Below the pieces are notes generated by a model, which searched no databases, had not been told where the DNA came from, and saw only the letters and a list, made by a program, of their open reading frames with translations. DNA of 64,000 nt from Cloeon dipterum (lineage: Eukaryota > Arthropoda > Insecta > Ephemeroptera > Baetidae), in assembly GCF_949628265.1 (NCBI RefSeq), contig NC_088788.1:25778335-25842334 (forward strand), in the 5' to 3' direction. A program made the translations under genes and the position numbers. Each line of letters opens with the position of its first letter. Position 1 is the first letter of the stretch. Shown here one piece after another: positions 1 through 11,500 of the stretch.

Positions 1-23
1 GGGGCATGCGATCTGGTACTTAC

Positions 24-173
24 GTCAAAGGGCACTTGTCTGGCGAGCGCGTAGACCAGGGTGACGGTGAGCAGGCCGCTCAGGGCCAGCAGCAACACCC
101 CCAGGGCCAGCGCCCACAGCTTGTTCCATCGGCATCCTTGAAGCTTCTTTAAAGCACTCCTTCCTGAGAACAT
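24..173 (-). CDS. 5' exon of an unidentified membrane protein (runs off left edge)
   Basis: Read on the minus strand, an open frame runs from an ATG at 173 to a consensus donor (GTAAGT) at 23-18. The 50 residues start with a short basic stretch (GRSALKKLQGCRWNK) followed by a hydrophobic span of about 25 residues (LWALALGVLLL...TLVYALA) and the start of a polar segment. Positive charges before the span suggest a signal anchor with the N-terminus in the cytosol. A possible acceptor (TTCTCAG, exon from 163) lies inside the same frame, so the ATG may be the true start or the segment may be an internal exon. The rest of the gene lies left of the window. I do not recognise the family; a teneurin-type or other type II protein is only a guess. 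High GC relative to the flanks supports coding. Confidence 0.6.
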
Positions 174-2768
174 TGAACATAAAATGATTATGCAATTATG
201 TCAACGGATTTTATAAATGTTAGTTTGTTACCCATCTTTTTTAACAAAAATAATAGCCACAAAATGATAACGTAAAATTAAACGTATTTTAATTAAAATT
301 ATGCTGTAGAACTGACTTATTTATGCTAGACAACCTCTCGTTTTACTTATTGTTAGTTGTAAAATTTAGATACTTTTTAAAGCTGATGCTCGCAAATATC
401 TCTAGAAAAAGTTAAAAATCAGTTGAAACTTTTACTTCTTCGTGTGTAAACATGATAGTTATCCCATTTTCCCTCCTGTTTGGACCAGTTCAGGAGTGGC
501 TGAGTGTCGATGTTGTCGTGGTTCAGCATGATCGGGCCGAGACTCTCGAGCCGAGTGTGTACCAAAAAAAGGTACACAGTTTTGAGAGAAAAGATAAGAA
601 CAAATCTAAAAACGCATCCGATTTAGAGACTAATCAGCATCTTTTGATTGCGATAAAAATGCTGAAATTCACGGAGGGCAAAGTTTGACCGATATTGTTG
701 CACGATTTTTTAAAGCAGCAAAAATAAAAAAATCCCCGCGTGGTTTTTAAAAATTTACTAAATGCATCTCTCAGGAAAAGTATGCAACTATGATCTCACT
801 CCAAAAGGTCCTGTGCTTGGGTTCGGAGGTTGTTGCGAGGGTGGCGGTTGAACTGCCCAAGTCAGAAGTGGTGGTGTGCGCCATGCCACCCCGGAGTCAA
901 CTGACACACCGCTCTCGCTGGCAGATTGATAGTCGCCGTCAAAGTGCGTTCACCGGTTCATCGACCAACGTGTACGGCCGCTAGACACATTAAAAATAGG
1001 CACAATACACGCTGTTTTTGTCAATTTAAAAATCAATTCCGGTCACTTTTTACGGCCCAAACGAGCAACCAGCCTTGCAGAGAGTGCTGCGAGAGTTTTA
1101 ATCTTTCCTCTTAAATGCACGCAATAATTATTTCCTGACAATATAGGGTTGCCGCGTGCTTTAAATGAAGCGGTTTGCTAGAGGTGGATATTGTTTTATT
1201 TTAATTGTATATTGATAATTGAATTATGTCAATTAACGCATGCAGGAATTCGATGAAAAAATCAACAGGAGGCTAGATTTAGTTGCTGCTTGGAATTGAT
1301 TTAGACCAAGTCGAATATTGGCAACACTATCTCATGCATTCGGACTGTTTATCTGTTTTCTGATCGCATTATACACTGGCGTGTCTGTGGGAATTTTCAC
1401 ACAATTACTGCCGTTGTTATGTTTACATTTGAGCTACAAAAGCAAAGCATTGTGTATCCACTCTTAAGTTCATCACTTAAAATGTTTTACTGAAGACTAT
1501 AATTTGAAAAAGAGCATATAAATATGTAAAAACAAACTTGACATGCCCTCGTAAAATTTCCTGTCGTGAAAAGGCACTTTTTGGATTTTTGGTAAGTTCA
1601 AATAAACAAGCATGTTTTTGTTTACCCTCCACTTTTAAAATCTTAAAATTCATTTTGCTATACAGCCATACCCATTCTTGACTAATTCTAATTTGAGACA
1701 TTGAATAGATTTTCTTATTTTTCATTAAAGTTTCAGAAGGGAAGGTATCAAATAAATTTAATATATATGGCCTGTCTAATTTCTCTATTATCTTAATAAA
1801 AATTTGAAATTAGTAATGGAGCAAAAATATGACGGTATTGAACGTACGTTTTTCAAATAGTTGGAAATTCATCTTCAATTTTAACATGCACGACAGAGCC
1901 AACTCGCTTAGAATATAATTTAAATTAGCTGCTGCGCTGTAACCACCAATAAAATTTGGACTAATTCCAAGCTTATTGCTTGTTTATTCTCACCAAGAAA
2001 AAAAATGTACATACATGTTAAAAACAGTTTGTCAAAAATTCATCACTCATAAGCAAGACTAAACTGATTGAGAGCTGACATATCGCTCATCATGCTGACC
2101 AAAAGGAATTCTAATTATGATCATAGTTGAATTTATTCCCAGGGTTGAGGATAGCTTATTTAAGCAGATGTTACACTATTTTTGCAATAAAAAAAGATGT
2201 GATTTTTATGAAATTCTCGAAATTCTTAAACTTGAGGTTTACATATATGCACTTTTGCAAGTTATTATAACAAAATTAGAAAGTCAGTCCAAATTCAATG
2301 ACACTGCTGGGTATGAAAAATGAAAAGGTGCGGACCTTAATTTTATTATTAAAGAGACCGTAATAAGAACGCTAATTAACAGCGCTATATGAGCTTCGAT
2401 TCTCGCTTATACATGTAGTTAGTTCCCCTCGCGCCATCACCAGTGAACTGAAGTGCCGCCCTATCGGCAGTTATGAGAAACACTTGCAAACTCCCATCAG
2501 CGGCGGTATTTTTGGAAACCAAAACAATGTGAAATTGAGCTGTTCGCCAGGGTAATGTGGGAAAATTTTTCAAAAAACGCATATAAAGCGCATTCTGAGT
2601 TTTGAAATAGACATCAAACACAAATTAGGTGAGATTTAATCCTGTTAGCAACGCTGTCATAGATTTTCTAAACGGATTTGAGTTACATAATAGGTCTTAA
2701 AGACTTGATTTGATTTGTGAAAAAATATCTTAATTATGAGATATTTATTTGACATTTTCTCCCACATA
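174..2768. other. Intergenic spacer between divergent genes
   Basis: No exon was found. The stretch from about 790 to 980 is richer in GC than its surroundings and may belong to the promoter of the minus-strand gene at the left edge. A small perfect hairpin with 8-bp arms and a seven-A loop sits at 556-578. The remainder is AT-rich without recognisable structure. The end of the spacer, at 2750-2769, reads as a pyrimidine-rich acceptor (ctcccacatag) just before the ZNG1 start codon, so a non-coding first exon of ZNG1 probably lies somewhere in this spacer, but I could not place it. Confidence 0.5.
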
Positions 2769-2776
2769 GAATCTCG

Positions 2777-5542
2777 ATGGATTCGGACAATGAGGAAATC
2801 CCTGAGTTGGTGGAGGCGGATTTGAAGCCAGTTCCAGTCACAATTGTTACAGGGTTCCTGGGCTCAGGGAAAACGACCCTGCTAAACTACATCTTGACCG
2901 AACAGCACTCAAAGAAAATTGCCGTCATTCTTAATGAGTTTGGAGAAGGTTGATTCAATAGAAGCAAAAATAAATTCAAAATTTGATTCAAATTTGAACG
3001 CAGGGAGTGCCGTGGAGAAGAGCTTGACAGTTGGACAGGATGGAGAGCTTTTTGAAGAGTGGCTTGAACTTCGGAATGGGTGTCTGTGCTGCTCAGTCAA
3101 GTAATTTTGTTATCACTCCCGAATTGGAATTAAAAAAAAATTACAATAATCAGGGACAATGGAGTAAAGGCGATTGAAAACCTCATGCAGAAAAGAGGAA
3201 AATTCGACTACATCTTGCTAGAAACAACTGGACTTGCCGACCCTGGTATTGTTGGAAAAATACGAAAAATACAATTTGATTTGAAGGATTGATCTTGTTT
3301 TAAAATTCACAGGTCCCATAGCCTCAATATTTTGGCTTGATTCGGATTTGGGAAGCAGTGTTTTCTTAGATGGTATATTGAAATAGATTTTTATAATTTT
3401 TGTGTATTGAAATAATTTTTTCAGGGATTATTACTGTAGTGGACGCAAAATACGGATTAAAGGTAAAATATCGGGCTTTGAAATATTTTTAATTTAACAG
3501 AGTTGATTAATAACCAATATAAAATTTGGAGAAAACAACTAAATTAGTTCATACAATTTGTCTACAAATTTTTCCTGTACAGCCCATCTAGATAAAAATA
3601 CACCATTTCTAAAACGAACTGAACAAAATTATAGGATATAAAATACAAACAAGGTTTCAGCATTACAGAGAGCATATACAAAAGTTGTTGATTAATGTCA
3701 ACGGGCGGCGATGTTAGCCGCAGTTGTCATTTCGCTTACTCTTTGTCAATCGAACATGTCAAATGAATTAACCGCGCCGTGTACAAATGTTGCAGAATCG
3801 CGAAATTACGAGCGACACAGAGGCGGCGATCAATGCGGCCGAGCGGTGAGTTTTCGCATCGTTCACCACTGCATTCGAGAGAGCGGCTTGTGGTGGAAAC
3901 ACGCTCTCCATAATATGTCCCCTGCACGCCCTATTGATCCCCGTCCACTCTCGCTCTCTCTCTCTCTCTCTCTATCCTGTGCTCGCATACACACTCACAC
4001 AATGGCCCCAAGTTGTCTAAAAATATTCGTGTCTCCGCAAACAACGCAAAACAGAGACAAATAGTGTTCCCTGCACCATGCGCGCTCCTGAATACATCAG
4101 ATGCTGCAGGGGCCTCCTTCTGCGTGGGCCGCATTGCCACATCTGACAATGAGATTAATCAATGAGTATGTAGATGTGGGGTACGAGTTAAAAATTCAAT
4201 ATAATTTGCATTCCACTTGAACATTATTAATAGCATGATTATATGGAAGGGCTAAATGTATAGTTTTACCAGAAAACTAGCAGTTTTTGCCTCATCACCA
4301 CCATTATTATTTGGTACCATAATTATTAAATTAGTAATTATTTGCATCATGGGTGATTTTTCTTGATTTCGCGTCTTTTTTATCTTGATCATTTTTTTCT
4401 CTGCAAAGTAGGCAGCGTTAAAATTTCTAATTAAAAATTATTTTTTTCGGACAGGATTATATTTTCTTTATTCATGTTTCTTTGCGACAGTAACATAATT
4501 TTAAATTATCCATTTCGCTCACTGAGATCTCCAGCCCTTCATTGCAAAAATTTAGATAATTTCAAGCTAATTTTGAAAACTTAGCTCACTTTTAGAATTT
4601 AGATTCAAGGTAATTTGTAGATAAATGAATCTACTGCAGCAAACTGCGCTCTAAATAGTCTAAATATGCTGAGTCGTCAGCGAATGAGCGGTAGTAAAAA
4701 GGCGAACAAGATCGTGAGAAATTACGGGCTCTTTTTCACGATGAAGTTAATTTAACATTAAGATTATTTCAATGACTTCATGATTGTGATTTTTCGGTCC
4801 GATAAATTTAGCCCAAAAATTTTCACGCGCGTTTCTGGACTGGAGTGCCCCTCGGATCTCATCAGCAGTACAATTTCTGGAAAAAGAGCGCAAGTGTCGG
4901 GGTTTCATGAGATTCGATCTTTTAAAAGTATAATACTTTTATTTTATCCAGGACTGTTTCCTTAGCCGTAAAATCAAACCAAATAACCATGTTAAGATGA
5001 GCCTTCTGTAAAACTCTTCTAACTTGAATTGAAATCAAATAATATGTTCGGATATAGAATATTAAATATCAATTAAAAGCCGGACCTGTTTTCTAATTGA
5101 TCATAGCATTATAGCAATCAATACCAGCTTTTTTTTGTTAAATCTCTTAATTGATAGTAAAAGCGAAATATCAACAAAAATTAAAGCAGGACTTGCAACC
5201 GACACCAGCGAATGTAGCAGGCCGTACTTGAGTTGGTCTCGGGAGGAAAATTGTATATTTGTAGTCAGGGCGAAAGGCAGAAGTCGGCGGCGGCACATAT
5301 GGCTATACTCTGGCGCGCGCGTTATGCAAAACAAATAATTGGAGTTGTTGACTGTGGAAAGCATTATATTGCAAAATATACGTATAAGCGGCGCAGCAAG
5401 CGAGTGAGCGATGAATTTTATTTGGTGGTACATTCAAACAGCAACGGCAGCAGCAGCAGATCTATATTAATGTTTACTGTGTAAGCAAATAAAAGAGTGA
5501 GGCTGATTCAACAATATAAAAGGAATGTTTGCTGGAGGCTGT

Positions 5543-5592
<50 letters not shown>

Positions 5593-8500
5593 GTTGTATA
5601 TGAGAATTGCGAGTATATATGAGCCGAGAGAGAAGAGAGAATTCGCCGGAATACTCACTCATTCGCTTGGCACAGCGGCGCGCGCGGGTGAAAAGCAGTT
5701 TTGCCGTGAAAAGTATAAGGCGCGCGCTGTTTCAAGCAGCACTTGGCTGCCTTTGTGGTCGCAGTCAAGATGCAATAATCTGCTCGGCGGCACCGCCAAC
5801 CCCAATATGAGCAAAGATAGAATTGTCAGCATAATGGGGGTAAAAATAATCCGCTGCTCTTTGATTGTTGTAGCGCGACACTTTTCGCTCGCTCCCCAAA
5901 CCCTGCTCTCGCTCGCTCTTGTTCCGCGGCGGCTCTTTCCTCGCCCGCTTCCGTCGCCTGCCAGATTTTCACGCTGACGCCGCGAACGCTAAAAAACATG
6001 TTCGTTGTTGGAGAGGATTGCGCTCCAAGTGGCGGGCAATATTGTAAAATCGCGATTTTTCGAGATTGAAGCTCGATTTCAAAGGTTAAAATTTCAATCA
6101 TTTGGTTTAATAACGATATTTCAAGAGGAAAATATTATCTGAAATGACATGATTTCTTTTAAATACACTCAAAGTTAAACGTTTTATTCGACTTATCAAT
6201 TATTTTGATGTAAAATTATTTTAAAATGGAAGTAAACATATAATTAAATGGAACAAAAGAGCAAAAAAGAGAGTATTTTTGCGAGGACCAATTATGAATT
6301 GAATAATATAAAAATCTTGATAGTATGGTTAAAAATTTATTTTTTTTACCAAAAAATGAATTTAAAATCACACGCATTTTCAGTAGGAAAGGTATTCTAA
6401 CCAAGAAAGCATCACAAACCATATTTAGTTCCCTAAATGTTTTTCTTTTAATAAAAACGTAATAATTGAAATTTTGGACAGTGCGCTGATTTTTTTATAC
6501 ATTTTTGATTAATTTTGTTACAAAACCTTAGCAATTATAGGTGTAGCATTTATTATTTTAACACATTTGTTTTGTTTCAACCTCATTTCGTTCTATATAT
6601 TGCTCTTATTTGCACTTCAAAAACTCGTTCTTATAATGTGAAACTTCAAACGTTTATCATATATCTCAGTTAAAATAATTTAGTCAGCAAACCACCAATT
6701 CTTTTTGACCCGAAATAGCTTCCTGAACAGGCTCTGCTGCTAAATGAATAGCTCAAGGGTCGTCCATAGCCTTTATTGATGAAATTTGGATTTTTTGGGT
6801 TTCAGGCAGATCGCGCTGGCAGACCTACTAATTTTAAATAAAGCTGATCTTACGAATGAGGCTGAGTTGAACGGGCTAAAAGAGGCGGTCAGGTAACTAA
6901 AATTTTTGAATTAAAAAGCAAACTATATATATATGGAAATTCATAATTTCAGGCAACTAAATGGTGCAAGCGATATTGTTACTTCTCAGAGATGCAGGTA
7001 ATGGAATCCATTTAAAAATTCCTTAATTTTCATAAAAATTATCACAACCAGTGAAAAATATTTAAAATGTTCATTTTGCAGGGTTGATTTGGACAAAATC
7101 CTCGATTTGAAGGCGTACTCAGGAAACGGATTTTCAAGGTAAGAGAAAAGGGCTGCGAGAAAAATTTCTTTATGAGAAAAAAAATCGCGTTTGGAAGAGT
7201 CATCGACCTTTGCAACCAAGCCGGAATACTTTGTTTTAATTTCTGCTGGCCATTGTTGCAAAATCAAAGGGTATTCTTGAATAAGTGAGAGAAAAGGGTT
7301 TTTGATATTTGTGAGCTAGCAGTGGACACTCGAGGAACAAAAGGGCGAAAAGTGCTCACTTGGTAAAAATAGAAGGAGTCTTGCTGGAAGTTGGCCTTGC
7401 TCTTGCTTTGACACGTCCCGCTGAGCACATCAAAGGCGGACAGAAAAAAATGCACAGGAACTAAATGTATGCATGCAATCAGTCAAGTGCGGCCGTAATT
7501 ACACTCTCGGCCACTCGAGAACAACGCTCAACACTAACTTGTTTGGCTCAATACTAAAATTATACATCCTGCAAAATCGCGCGCGCGATATTGCTCTTAT
7601 GAATGAGCCTTCTGTGTAATTATGCTCGATTATTGTGTTCTCTCGCTCACTCGCTCGCTCTTTCTCTCCTTCAAAACCTCTGCTGATAACAAAGCCAACA
7701 ATTACACAATCCCCCTTCCTTGCCCGTGCTCAGCGCGATTTCACGCTGCATCGGCGAAAGCTGGCCACCGCGGGGGTTGTGATCCGCTCACGAATAATCT
7801 TCAACTGGAGTCTGCAGACTACCACCACATACAAATTTTAAAATACGCTGGGAATTCCAATTTGTAGCTGAAGAATTTTCTTTCTGGAGGTAATCAAAAT
7901 TGCTAGGCTATTTTCCAGTCTGGCTTAAAATAATTTATCTATATATTAAAATAGAATAGTGTTTATTAGACACCAATGGTGATCAACAATAAGAAATTTA
8001 CCATATTACAAACAGGATTGCGGCTTGAAATAACGTAATACTACTATTTTTACAACTATGTAAACAAATAATACATATATATCGGTACATTCTTCATCAC
8101 AAAATTGGTATGTATTTACAGTTTACAGTTTGCATAAACATCCAGATGAAACAAATTTATTGTTACGCATCAGAAAATGAGAACCATATGGAAGGAGTGT
8201 CTTGTGAAAACATACCAATCATTACCACGAGGAAGCCACCAGTTCTTATAATCATTGCTGGTGTGCTTTAAAAATTCGGATGGATATTTTGTTTTTGTAG
8301 ACCATTTTCCCAAAAATTTGTTATACAATTTTTTTATACACATTTTTATTACATTTATAAAATTATCAGTCTCCACTAATTCAAAGACCATTCATTTCAT
8401 CAGTTTATCTACGCTTAAAGCTTTTTAAAGTATATTGTCTCAGCACATTCAAGATTGTTTAAATTAATCATATTGAGGATTCAATCCAAACAGCCTCAAT

Positions 8501-11500
8501 ACCATTTGTGGCAACAGGAAAAATGGCTAAATCAAACAATCTTTTGGCTGTATCGATGGAGTTCTTTGTAAAATTTTAACCTTGCCCGCGAAAATGGATA
8601 CTTTAACTTTTTTGCCAATTATGTTTACAGAAACATAAACCCAAAGCTTTTATCTATATATTAAGATCTTAAATATTTTTCCAATGCTAATTTTACAGAT
8701 TACGTTCGTTGATGGACGATGTTTCTAAACTGGATGGCTTGTCACACATTGACTCGGTATGTTCCCCTTCAATTTCGAGTGTTTAATTTCATACCCATCT
8801 TCTCAGAGCATCAACACAGTCACTTTTGAATGGTCCACCCCGCTGAGCGAGGACGTGATCAACTTATTTGCGCAGAGGATACTGTGGGAAAACGCTCTGC
8901 ATCCAGCAGCCATCATTCGAATGAAGGTAATTTTATTTTTCATTATTTTGCCATAATTATATGCATTTTAACCTTGTTAAATTTCATACTTTAAAAAATC
9001 TTATGCGCAAAGAACTATAAAGAGCAGCAATAGTAATATTTTTACTGCACAAGAGCAATTTTTATTAAAAACTCGTATCAAAACCAAAATGCTTTGATGA
9101 TTTTTTAATAAATCGACAGCCTTTACATAAAAAGTCTATATTTTTACGCTGCTGCGACCAATTTTTCCCTGAACGTTTTTCAATGGTTGTAAAAAGGTTG
9201 TGGACTAAACTAAGCCTGTTAATGTTTTGAATTAAAAAATCTCTTCGCTATTTCTGGCAAGTCCTTAATGGGATTTGAACGGTGGTTTGTGAAGAGTTTG
9301 AACTGCCAGTTTTAGATGTGTTTAAAATTTTTTGCATGGCCTTCCTAAGGGAGACAAAATTTCCCAGCCCTCGTGTCAGTCATAAATAGCTCTAAAAGAC
9401 CGCAAAAGTGGAAAGCGTGTGCCTATCAACGTGTGCCCGCCCCCTAATTTCAATAAATAATAATAATAACCTGCACGTCGTGCCGGGCCAATATTCGCGG
9501 CGAAGAGGCAGCGGGATAAATATTTGTGAGCGCTGCAGACAAATAATTAATACAGGGCCGAGACCACCCTGCACCCTCAGATGTAATGACAAATAATTTA
9601 AAGCTAGTCGGCAGCATTTTCGCCGCAGGGGTTGCCAAGGGAGCGTCAAATATTAATTTTAAAGGGCATAGGTAACGAGGGGAAGGGGTTGGGGGCGCGC
9701 GGGCGAGAGAGCGAGGTATTTATTGCAGCAGCAGCCACCCTCATGAATTTAATAGGGGTGGCTGGCGAGCACGCCTGGCCGGCATTCAACAAGCGTATAG
9801 GGTAAATAGACAATGGCCCGGCACCAACACAATTGTGCCTAGTGTCGTGCGAGCGTGTGCCGCGAATGCTAAACAGACACTCGTCGCTCGCTCTCCATGC
9901 AATAACATTGCATTATTTCCACGCAACACCCCGGAATTTTATATTTCGGGCAGCGCCACATTTATGACGCCCAGTGTGCGCGCCGCTTTGCGCGTGAATT
10001 CCGCGCGTTCAGCTCAATCCGAGTGGAAAACGGTGCAAAGCACCCACGGACAAAACATTTGTTCTGCCAAATTTCGATTTTCGCTCGCTCGATTGTAGAA
10101 TTATTTCCCCAAAAGTATAAACAGTATTCGTTCTAATTTCGTTTTTACATAATTAAAAAATTTCTATTCAATTTGAAGTGAAGTATTGATTAATTTTTAA
10201 ATAGTTTTAAATTTGAATGAACAACATGCAATTTTGTAATAACAACACACTCTTTGAACAAAATAATTTTTCTCTTCATTATACCTCAAATTTAGCTTTA
10301 AAATATAGTTTTATTTTAGTTGGTTTAAATTAATAAAAATGGGTTTAAAATTTCCATTTTAAGTGATTTCAGATCGGACTATTTTTTAAGTAATGTGATT
10401 GATATAACCACATCTAATTTTTTAGCCTCGCTGTCAATTAACCAGAAACCTAACGATTTTCCAATTTTTTGTAGTCATTGGAAATAACAATTCACCGAGA
10501 TAACTAATGCAAATTTGTACGTTAAAACGCGAGGTATAGATACTTGATTCATTAAAATTCTTTATTTAGAAGCAACATTTTTTGCGTTCCTGCTGCGGCA
10601 TAACAGAGTCGACCGTTGGTTACGCTCCAGGTATAAAATATTTTCAGAAAAAATCGCCGTTCCTTAGGTAAATGTATCGTTACTGATCCATCGTGTGTTA
10701 AGTCAAAAGATAGCTCAAGCGAGTCAAGTTACGCGTAGCTCATCTTCTTGGTAAAGGCTTTGAAACCAGCTTTGCCGGACTGGTTATCAAGCGAACTGGT
10801 CGTGGCAGTAATCTCAACTTTAATTAAACATTACTTGAGCTATGAAATGCTCTATGTTCCCGACAATATTAATGGGGACTGACGGAGATTTCAAGCTCAT
10901 TCTGACAAATGCTACCAGTTTATATGTTAAGCCTGAGCGTGAGTGCCTGATTAATAGAGCGCTTATTTTTCCGGTGATATTTATACAATTTATGTTTCAA
11001 TTTTAGTTAAATAGTCAGCCGCCAGCCGCTGTGACTTTGGCAACGCTGCGCCAGTCACGGCAGCCGCCGGCCAAAAAATAAATCGAAAAAAAGCTAAAAA
11101 CATCGGTGTCCTGCCCTTCAAGCCAATATCCACCTTCCAAATTTCCTTTTAAAATTTTGTTAACCGCCGCCGGGCTAAAATTCGGCTTAAGCTGTTGAGC
11201 CAGCCACCACCTCAAAATTGCGCGGCTGAGAGACCCCTAATTTACCGTCCCTGAGGGTTTGAGCTTTACATAAAAAAATTAACCCCCATAGGAAGCACTT
11301 CGCTTCAAAGTTTGTGAGCTTTTTCAAAGGCGAGCACAGTCCGACTTTATTTCATTTAACAAAAATTTCCACTTCTTAAAAGCATTAATTCACCTATGGC
11401 TACGGGTAATAATAGATTTCGACAAGAGGAATATAAATCAGCCATATTTTAGAGTAAATTGGTAAAATGTGACATTAAATGCAATGACAATTGGCCGCCG

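Noticed and set aside
3661-3720. Possible ZNG1 exon starting [12 protein letters not shown] after a tttcag acceptor
   Set aside because: It resembles the expected segment slightly, but no donor gives the required phase before the next exon, and 3796-3845 fits exactly.
3711-4064. Open frame of 117 residues
   Set aside because: Overlaps the true 50-bp ZNG1 exon in a different frame and runs through a CT repeat; composition-driven.
5467-5977. Open frames of up to 150 residues on both strands
   Set aside because: Created by the CT microsatellite and the GC-rich block; no domain or splice context.
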